Source: JBHHYR01 sp046757585 (GTDB lineage: Bacteria > Desulfobacterota > Binatia > HRBIN30). From it: DNA of 11,263 nt. Both the position numbers and the translations under genes were made by a program. Below, piece by piece: positions 6,033-11,263 of the stretch. The stretch is from positions 1 to 11,263 of the forward strand of contig JBHHYR010000127.1 in the NCBI GenBank assembly GCA_046757585.1, written 5' to 3'. Below the pieces are notes generated by a model. It worked only from the letters and a program-made list of their open reading frames with translations, was not told the DNA's origin and did not search any database. Each line of letters opens with the position of its first letter. Position 1 is the first letter of the stretch.

Positions 6033-7705
6033 TGCGTCGTCTCGGCATCACGCTCCTCCCCTGCTTTGCGGCGGCGCTCGTGCTCCTGCCCGACCGCGTC
6101 CGTGCGGGCCAGCCGGCCCCGGCCACCTCCGGTTGGTTCGAGATCGAGGCTCCCGCCACCCGGCCTGCTCCGAGCCGGGAAACCATCGCTGAAGGCAAGC
6201 GCATTTACGATTTCCGCTGCAGTCCGTGTCACGGCATCGAAGGCAACGGCGAGGGCCCTGTGGCCCCGTTTCTCGACCCGCGGCCGCGTGATTTCACCTT
6301 GGCGAACTTCAAGTTCCGCACCACGGCCTTCGGAGAGTTGCCAAGGGACGAGGACCTGTTCCGCACCATCACCCGCGGCATCCCGGGTACGGCGATGCCA
6401 TCCTGGGCACCCTTACCTGCGGAGGAGCGATGGAAGGTCATCTACTACATCAAAACCTTCTCCGACTTCTTCGGTGATCCGGACTTCGACCCGCATCGAG
6501 TAGAGGATGGAAAGCGCTTCACCGTTGAAGTTCCCCGTCCACCCGCAGCAACACCTGAGCGAATTGCGTACGGACGAAAGGTCTTCCTGCGGGCCAAGTG
6601 CACCAAGTGCCACGGCATGGAAGGGCGAGGCGACGGGCCCTCGGCCGGCACGCAGTTCACTGCCCGCAAGCACCGCATCCTGCCGCGCGACCTTACCAAG
6701 GGCTGGCGGTACAAGGGTGGCACACACGTTGAGGATATCTGGCGCACGCTGACGACCGGGCTGAACGGAACGCCCATGCCCAGCTTCATCGGATCCCTCG
6801 ACCAGAGCGACCCGGAGAAAGACGAAGCGGACCGGTGGGCGGTGGCCCAGTATGTGCGCTCCCTGGTTGTAGAGGTGGAAGATGAGCCCGAGACCGTCCT
6901 CCGAGTGCGGCGCGTGAAGGGAACACTCCCGACCGACCCCGATGACGCCGCGTGGGAGGGTGCGCATGAGATCCACTTTCGCATGTTGGGGCAGGTGACC
7001 CGGCGGCCGCGGTGGCAGACGCCAGCCGTGGACTTCATGCGCATCCGGGCATTGCACGACGGCACGCGCCTCGCACTGCGGCTCGAGTATGACGATCGCA
7101 CCCAGAGCACGGAGCGCGACGGTCCTGACATCGTCCGGGAGGAGACCACCTACCCGAAGCTCGATGTCACCCGCTACGTGCACACACTGAGAAAGTACCC
7201 GGACGCCGTCGCGGTTCAGTTTCCCGCCCGCCATTCCGGCGGCGTCACCCGGCCGTATTTCCTGTACGGACAGAGCGAGTGGCCGGTCGTGCTGTGGCGC
7301 TTCGAAGCCGGGCCCACCTCCTCGTTCCGCGAATTCCTGGCGAAAGGCGCCGAAAAGATCCGGCCCACGAACCGCAAGCGCATCCAGGGTCGAGCGGCGT
7401 ACGCGAACGGGCAGTGGCGCGTCGTGATGACGCGTCCCCTTGCCGCTACGGACCCGCGGACCGACGTGTCCCTCACCCCGGGTCGCTACATCCCCTTCCT
7501 CGCAATGGCCTGGGACGGCGGCAATGGCGAGTCCGGGCTCAGGCAGTCCCTGTCGTCGTGGTATACGCTGCAGCTCGCCGCCCCGATTCCCCGGCAAGTC
7601 TACGCGCGAAGCTTTGGGGCCTTCTTGCTCGCCGGCGTGTTCGAGTGGGTGCTCGTTCGCCGCGCCCGGCGCCAACAGTCGTCCACCTCCGGAGGGAAAC
7701 CGTGA
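6032..7705 (+). CDS. Di-heme cytochrome c fused to an ethylbenzene-dehydrogenase gamma/NxrC-like heme b domain
   Basis: This 557-residue protein has four parts. (a) A Sec signal peptide (about 1-26, ending RVRAG). (b) Two cytochrome c domains: CSPCH at 63-67 with probable axial Met122 in TAMPSW, and CTKCH at 190-194 with probable axial Met249 in TPMPSF. (c) From about 289 to 525, a domain resembling the heme-b-binding gamma subunits of the DMSO-reductase family (EbdC, DdhC, SerC, ClrC, NxrC). Its signs are ALHDGTRLALRLEYDDRT from residue 340, DAVAVQFPA at 391, and PYFLYGQSEWPVVLWRF at 408. (d) A C-terminal helix (about 527-543) followed by RRARR, which fits a membrane anchor with a cytoplasmic tail. 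The ATG forms a TGATG overlap with the previous stop; GTG at 6029 is an alternative in the same frame. Its place in the operon suggests an electron bridge to the membrane complex. Heme b binding is inferred from family likeness only. Confidence 0.83.
   Translation: MRRLGITLLPCFAAALVLLPDRVRAGQPAPATSGWFEIEAPATRPAPSRETIAEGKRIYDFRCSPCHGIEGNGEGPVAPFLDPRPRDFTLANFKFRTTAFGELPRDEDLFRTITRGIPGTAMPSWAPLPAEERWKVIYYIKTFSDFFGDPDFDPHRVEDGKRFTVEVPRPPAATPERIAYGRKVFLRAKCTKCHGMEGRGDGPSAGTQFTARKHRILPRDLTKGWRYKGGTHVEDIWRTLTTGLNGTPMPSFIGSLDQSDPEKDEADRWAVAQYVRSLVVEVEDEPETVLRVRRVKGTLPTDPDDAAWEGAHEIHFRMLGQVTRRPRWQTPAVDFMRIRALHDGTRLALRLEYDDRTQSTERDGPDIVREETTYPKLDVTRYVHTLRKYPDAVAVQFPARHSGGVTRPYFLYGQSEWPVVLWRFEAGPTSSFREFLAKGAEKIRPTNRKRIQGRAAYANGQWRVVMTRPLAATDPRTDVSLTPGRYIPFLAMAWDGGNGESGLRQSLSSWYTLQLAAPIPRQVYARSFGAFLLAGVFEWVLVRRARRQQSSTSGGKP
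7691..7696 (+). promoter_or_regulatory. Shine-Dalgarno site fixing the GTG start at 7702
   Basis: GGAGGG lies five bases upstream of GTG 7702. It decides the start of the second CydA-like gene, because the open frame continues well upstream and could otherwise suggest a much longer protein. Confidence 0.7.
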
Positions 7706-10242
7706 ATCGCACCACGGCTCGAAGCACGGCTCTTCTCACCGTGGCGCTCGCGCTTCTGCTGGCCGTGCCTGCTCTAGCCGCACCCCGGAACGCGGCCGTG
7801 TACCGCAGCGTCGGCGGTCTCGACTCGCGCACTGTGGTCTGGGTGGTAGCCGAACTCCACCTGATGTTCGCCGCTTTCGTGCTCGGTGTGCCGATCTTTG
7901 CCGCAATCTTGGAGCTCGTCGGCGTGCGCGGGGGCGACGCGCGGTACGACCGACTGGCGCATGAGCTCACGCGCCTCTTGAGTGCCGCCTTCTCCACCAC
8001 GGCTGCCCTCGGCGGAACCCTCGCCTTCGTTCTGGTTGGGCTCTACCCCTCATTCATGCAGGCGCTCGGCGAGGCGGTGCACCAGTCCTTCTACGTCTAC
8101 GCGGCGCTCTTCTTTGCCGAGGCGTTTACCCTCTACCTCTATTACTACGGCTGGGAGCGGATGCAGTCGCGCACCCCCAACGCACCGGCTCTGCGGCGTC
8201 CGGCTTGGGGACTCACCCTGGCACTCGCGTTCTTGGTGATCGCCTTGATGCTCTTTCACGGTGGCGACACCCGTCAACCACGTGCGGCGGGAGCCGCGGC
8301 GGCAGCACGGATCGGCGCCATAGCGAACGGGATGGACGAACTCGTGCGGGCCGAGGCGGCAAAGGGGCGGGCACGAGCCCAGACGGACGTGAAGAACTGG
8401 CGCAAGCGGATCGAGACGCAGGTGGATCGTGTCGCAGTTGACCGTCCCGAGGGCCTGCACGCACAGGCAGTCGCAGGCGACGAGAAGGCAGTGTCGCGAG
8501 CGGGCGCCGTGGTGCTGGGAGTAGTCCTCGACACGCTGCGAAACGCCCCGAAGAACGCCAGTGCCGAGCGCATCGCGGCCCGTTTCAAGCACCAAGTGGC
8601 CGTTGCACAGGGCGCCGCCAAGCTCGAGGGAGACAACCGAGCCAGCGCGATCTCCGCCGCGCACTGGACGGTAGTCGGCGCGGGTGGCTTGGCACTGCTG
8701 GTTGCGCTTGCCGTGGCGTCCTGGGCGAGCGGGCCGAAAAGCCTGCACCTGTTCCTGGGACTGACTCTGAATCTCGCTGGCATCGCCCTGATGATGATTG
8801 CCAATGCGTGGACAACTTTCATGATGAGCCCGGCCGGCTACAACGAAGCGACGCTCGAGTTCGGCGGCACGACCTGGACCGCGATCGCCAACCCGCTCTG
8901 GCAGCCGCTGAACCTCCACCGGCTGCTCGCCAACATCGTGTTCGGCGGTTTCGTCTCCGCCGCTTACGCAGCCGTCCGCTTTCTGGGTGCGAAGACCGAT
9001 GAGGAGCGCGCCCACTACGACTGGATGGGCTATGTGGGCAACTTCGTGGGCATTCTGGCCATGATCCCCCTGCCCTTCGCCGGGTACCTCCTCGGACGCG
9101 AGATCTATTCGAACAGCCCGATCATGGGAAACAACATGATGGGCGGAGCATTCAGCTGGGCCTTCATCTTCCAGGCGGTCCTCATCGGCATGCTCTTCCT
9201 GGGCGCCAACTACTACTTGTGGATTGGTATGGAGCGCATCCCAGGCTCGGAGCGCTATCGTCGCTTCATCCCCTGGTACGCCGTCATCCTGCTCATCTCC
9301 TTCGCCGTGTGGGTGACCCCGCACAATCTACCGCTGTCCGCCGAGGAGCGGGCGCTCATGGGTGGGGCGCAGTATCACCCGCTGCTCAAATATCTCGGCC
9401 TGATGCCAGCCAAGAACGCCGTCGTCAACTTGATCATCCTCACCACATTCTTCTGCTTTCTCATGTACCGGCGAGCTGGCTGCGGCACGCTGCGCCCGTT
9501 CTCCGCCCAGGGGAAGAAGGCGAAGCTGCTGCTAGGCGCGTCGCTGCTGTTCGTGCTCATGCTGCTGGGCTGGTACGGCTGGGTGATCCTGCGAATCGAC
9601 CTGGCCGACATATCCGTGCCGGCCGGCAAGCGCTGGGTGCTCTCCTGGGCGGCAGGTTCGCTCGGGCTGGAAATGGTGCTGGCCACCGTCGCAGCCTGGC
9701 TCACGGCGCGTGACCGCGGAAAGGTGGGTCAGGGAATCTACTTCGCGGGAACGGCCCTCTTGGTCGCCGGTTTCCTGGGGGTGTGGGGCTTCGTGACCAT
9801 GGTGCACGCGAACCCGTTCCTGCGGAACATCGCCGTCTGCCAAGTGCTGATGGTGCTGAGCGCCATGATTCTCTGCGGCGCCATTGACCTCATCCTACTG
9901 AACGGGGCCGAGCAGGTGGCGGGCATTCGCTGGGGGCAGATGCCAGCCCGTTCCCAGTACGCCTTGCTAGTCGTCACCGTGGCTGTGGTGCAGCTCATGG
10001 GTCTCATGGGTTTCATTCGCTCCGCGCTGCGTGAGGACTGGCACCTGTACGGCGTACTGCGCGACACCTCGCAGGGGGCGGGAACCCCGTCGCTCGCGCA
10101 CATGAGCTGGGTGGTTGCGCTGATCAGCCTGGTATTTTTTGCGCTGCTGGCTTTCGTCTTCTGGCTCGGAGGGCTGTCGGAAGCGCATGCACGGCGCCCC
10201 GATGACCGATCCGGCCGGTCGGCGCAGGAGGCTGTGGCGTGA
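7702..10242 (+). CDS. Cytochrome bd-superfamily subunit I-like membrane protein with inserted domain (CydA-like, paralogue 2)
   Basis: This 846-residue paralogue of the 1935-3974 product shares its whole plan. The signal peptide ends PALAAP. TM1 AELHLMF has His53; TM3 FFAEAF has Glu140. TM4 IANAW has Asn368 and Trp370. TM5 NLHRLLAN has His406. GREIY is at 465-469 and TPHNL at 539-543. The C-terminal extension has ANP at 703, AVCQVLM, WGQM at 744 and GLMGFIRS at 767. It differs by an insertion of about 180 residues between TM3 and TM4 (about 160-342). That insertion has two extra helices flanking a charged, mostly helical region. The long Q-loop and GRQPW are absent, so quinol oxidation is unlikely. 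It is not a CydB, because it keeps the CydA histidines. The GTG start overlaps the previous stop (GTGA) and has a strong Shine-Dalgarno site. It may pair with paralogue 1 as a heterodimer, as two subunit-I paralogues do in archaeal CydAA'. Confidence 0.86.
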   Translation: MNRTTARSTALLTVALALLLAVPALAAPRNAAVYRSVGGLDSRTVVWVVAELHLMFAAFVLGVPIFAAILELVGVRGGDARYDRLAHELTRLLSAAFSTTAALGGTLAFVLVGLYPSFMQALGEAVHQSFYVYAALFFAEAFTLYLYYYGWERMQSRTPNAPALRRPAWGLTLALAFLVIALMLFHGGDTRQPRAAGAAAAARIGAIANGMDELVRAEAAKGRARAQTDVKNWRKRIETQVDRVAVDRPEGLHAQAVAGDEKAVSRAGAVVLGVVLDTLRNAPKNASAERIAARFKHQVAVAQGAAKLEGDNRASAISAAHWTVVGAGGLALLVALAVASWASGPKSLHLFLGLTLNLAGIALMMIANAWTTFMMSPAGYNEATLEFGGTTWTAIANPLWQPLNLHRLLANIVFGGFVSAAYAAVRFLGAKTDEERAHYDWMGYVGNFVGILAMIPLPFAGYLLGREIYSNSPIMGNNMMGGAFSWAFIFQAVLIGMLFLGANYYLWIGMERIPGSERYRRFIPWYAVILLISFAVWVTPHNLPLSAEERALMGGAQYHPLLKYLGLMPAKNAVVNLIILTTFFCFLMYRRAGCGTLRPFSAQGKKAKLLLGASLLFVLMLLGWYGWVILRIDLADISVPAGKRWVLSWAAGSLGLEMVLATVAAWLTARDRGKVGQGIYFAGTALLVAGFLGVWGFVTMVHANPFLRNIAVCQVLMVLSAMILCGAIDLILLNGAEQVAGIRWGQMPARSQYALLVVTVAVVQLMGLMGFIRSALREDWHLYGVLRDTSQGAGTPSLAHMSWVVALISLVFFALLAFVFWLGGLSEAHARRPDDRSGRSAQEAVA
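8161..8733 (+). other. Inserted two-helix plus soluble domain within CydA-like paralogue 2
   Basis: This segment (residues about 154-344) has no counterpart in paralogue 1, where the same two core helices are joined by only a few residues. It holds a helix at about 169-188, then about 130 charged, Ala/Arg/Glu-rich residues (189-321) predicted mostly helical, then a second helix at about 322-342. The two helices together preserve the topology of the core. No heme or obvious metal motif is seen, and I recognise no family. Confidence 0.7.
10226..10231 (+). promoter_or_regulatory. Shine-Dalgarno site for the GTG start at 10239
   Basis: A perfect AGGAGG with seven-base spacing to GTG 10239 supports the coupled GTGA start of the four-helix cytochrome c gene. 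Confidence 0.7.
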
Positions 10243-11138
10243 GCACAGTGCCCCTGGTCCTCTATGTTCTGGGGTTCGCCGTCCTGTGCGGCGCGGTGAT
10301 GCGGGCAGCCCGGCGCTCGGTCCTCTGGCGTGCGCTGGCGGTCCTGGCGCTGGGGCTCGTTTTCCTTCTCGGGGTCTTTCCGGGCTTTCGCCTCGGTTCC
10401 CTCGTCATCCCCGGGATCGCGATGCTCAGCACCGGCAGTCACCTGCCTCTTCCCGTCCCCAGGTTCGCCTTCTGGACGTATGTCGTACTCATCGCGACAG
10501 GTGTTCTCCTCGTGGTGAGCGCCTCGCAGCAGACCCTCGACGAGTTCATCGATCCGCTCCTCGGCTTGCTGCGCGGTGAGGGGGGGCTAGTGGCGAATCG
10601 CATCCGCGGGCCGTTGCTGTTTGGTGTGATCCCGCTGCTCAGTGCAGCCCTTGTCTTCCGGGCCTACCTGCCACCGAGCGCCCCGCCGCTCGTGGGCCGC
10701 CAGGCGCACCCGTCGATCGGATACGACGAGGCCTTCCGCAACCCGCTGCGCGAGCCGGGAGCGGAGAGGCTGCGCCAGTACGGTGGTCCCCGCGAGACGT
10801 TCGTGGAAGCGATGACCCATGAAGGACGCCATCTCTACGCGAAGAATTGCTCGCCGTGCCATGGTGGCAAGGCCGACGGCACCGGACCCATGGCGCGCGC
10901 CCTCCGGCTCCCGCCAGCGAACTTTACCGATCCGGGAACCATCGCGACGCTCGTGGAGGGCTACGCGTTCAAGCGTGTCCAGGAAGGCGGCATTGGCCTT
11001 CCGCCTGCCGGTACGCCGTGGGACTCGGCGATGCCCCGCTGGCGGGGCGATCTGAGCGACAGCCAAATCGAAAAAATTCTCCTCGCCGAGTACGACCTCG
11101 CCGGCGTGAAACCACGGGTTCCGGAGCGACTGGAATGA
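10239..11138 (+). CDS. Four-helix membrane protein with C-terminal mono-heme cytochrome c domain
   Basis: This 299-residue protein has predicted membrane helices at about residues 4-22, 30-50, 77-97 and 124-146. A linker (QAHPSIGYDEAFRNPLREP) then leads to a cytochrome c domain with CSPCH at 204-208 and probable axial Met265 in SAMPRWRGDL. It is paralogous to the 5082-6032 product. The heme domains match closely at ATLVEG, GGIGLP, PW[ED]SAMPRW and LAEYDLAG, and both linkers carry HP and NPxRxP. The membrane part is less alike and has one more helix. The GTG overlaps the stop of CydA-like 2 (GTGA), so the protein is very likely made with it and feeds it electrons. The function is inferred from that pairing. 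Confidence 0.87.
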   Translation: MSTVPLVLYVLGFAVLCGAVMRAARRSVLWRALAVLALGLVFLLGVFPGFRLGSLVIPGIAMLSTGSHLPLPVPRFAFWTYVVLIATGVLLVVSASQQTLDEFIDPLLGLLRGEGGLVANRIRGPLLFGVIPLLSAALVFRAYLPPSAPPLVGRQAHPSIGYDEAFRNPLREPGAERLRQYGGPRETFVEAMTHEGRHLYAKNCSPCHGGKADGTGPMARALRLPPANFTDPGTIATLVEGYAFKRVQEGGIGLPPAGTPWDSAMPRWRGDLSDSQIEKILLAEYDLAGVKPRVPERLE

Positions 11139-11263
11139 GCAAGCAGGCCTACAGCGCAACAGTCGCGGCCGTCCTGCTGCTCGGCGTGGGCAGCGTACCC
11201 GCCCGCTCGGCGCGAGCGGCAACCGACCCCTACGATGCTGCACGCCTGACGAAGATGAAGAGC
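11135..11263 (+). CDS. N-terminal fragment of an exported protein (continues past window)
   Basis: The first 43 codons of a gene whose ATG overlaps the previous stop (ATGA), with GGAG eight bases upstream. The residues form a typical Sec signal peptide: MSKQ, a hydrophobic core AAVLLLGVGS, then RSARA as a probable cleavage site. The mature start (ATDPYDAARLTKMKS) is too short to identify a family. As the next gene of the coupled operon it is probably another periplasmic or membrane-associated redox subunit, but that is only a guess. Confidence 0.65.
   Translation, partial: MSKQAYSATVAAVLLLGVGSVPARSARAATDPYDAARLTKMKS

Larger units (their letters stand above)
1935..11263 (+). other. Translationally coupled operon of seven overlapping genes
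   Basis: Successive genes overlap at 3967/3974 (8 bases), 5082/5085 (ATGA), 6032 (TGATG), 7702/7705 (GTGA), 10239/10242 (GTGA) and 11135/11138 (ATGA). No internal gap could hold a promoter or terminator. The cupredoxin gene ends 59 bases before the first of these (or touches it, if TGATG at 1875 is the true start), so it probably belongs to the same transcript. Confidence 0.85.

Noticed and set aside
6413..7675. Long minus-strand open frame opposite the di-heme/NxrC-like gene
   Set aside because: The plus-strand frame has two CXXCH motifs, a signal peptide and domain similarity; the minus frame has none and lacks a sensible gene context.
7279..7701. Extended N-terminus for CydA-like paralogue 2
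   Set aside because: The frame is open upstream, but it overlaps the previous gene by over 400 bases and gives an Arg/Pro-rich non-membrane sequence. GTG 7702 has a strong Shine-Dalgarno site, a stop overlap and a signal peptide.
8050..9324. Long minus-strand open frame opposite CydA-like paralogue 2
   Set aside because: It mirrors a convincingly conserved membrane protein. Its translation is compositionally odd (rich in His, Arg, Glu, Gly) with no recognisable domain, as expected for antisense shadows in GC-rich DNA.
7702..10242. Second membrane protein as CydB
   Set aside because: It carries the AELH and NLHRLLAN histidine motifs and the same extension as paralogue 1, so it is a subunit-I paralogue.
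1138..11138. Alternative complex III or a heme-copper oxidase cluster
   Set aside because: No NrfD-like ActC, no penta-heme ActA-like protein, no iron-sulfur ActB motifs, and no heme-copper subunit I His pattern are present.

Overview
The window is a GC-rich, plus-strand-only gene cluster from what looks like a high-GC Gram-negative bacterium. The evidence is Sec signal peptides with A-x-A cleavage sites, many periplasmic c-type cytochromes, strong Shine-Dalgarno sites and tightly overlapping genes. Phylum cannot be fixed from sequence alone. Myxococcota or another former Deltaproteobacteria group, Nitrospirota, Acidobacteriota or a related aerobic soil or sediment lineage are plausible guesses. 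No RNA genes, mobile elements, CRISPR arrays or long non-coding stretches are visible. Both ends of the window cut genes.

Layout, all on +: (1) 2-1090, 3' part of a protein with an uncharacterised N-terminal region and a C-terminal mono-heme cytochrome c domain. (2) 1138-1875, secreted cupredoxin-like copper protein. (3) 1935-3974, a membrane protein homologous to subunit I (CydA) of cytochrome bd oxidases, with a signal peptide and a C-terminal multi-helix extension. (4) 3967-5085, membrane-anchored di-heme cytochrome c. (5) 5082-6032, three-helix membrane protein with a mono-heme cytochrome c domain. (6) 6032-7705, secreted di-heme cytochrome c fused to an ethylbenzene-dehydrogenase-gamma/NxrC-type domain, with a C-terminal anchor. 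(7) 7702-10242, a second CydA-like protein with an extra inserted two-helix domain. (8) 10239-11138, four-helix membrane cytochrome c, paralogous to gene 5. (9) 11135-end, signal peptide of another exported protein. Genes 3 to 9 overlap each other by 1 to 8 bases, so they are almost certainly one translationally coupled operon.

The central idea is a multi-subunit respiratory complex built around two divergent bd-superfamily subunit-I paralogues, with no CydB in view. At least six c-type hemes lie in coupled genes (seven counting gene 1), plus a predicted b-type heme domain and a copper protein. Both CydA-like proteins keep the TM1 and TM5 heme-ligand histidines, but they lack the long Q-loop and the GRQPW motif of quinol oxidases. 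Known bd-superfamily phylogenomics recognises families without a quinol site. This cluster fits such a family, with electrons probably arriving from periplasmic cytochromes c or copper protein rather than from quinol. Whether the complex reduces oxygen, runs in another direction, or serves a lithotrophic or organic-substrate oxidation pathway cannot be decided from this window.
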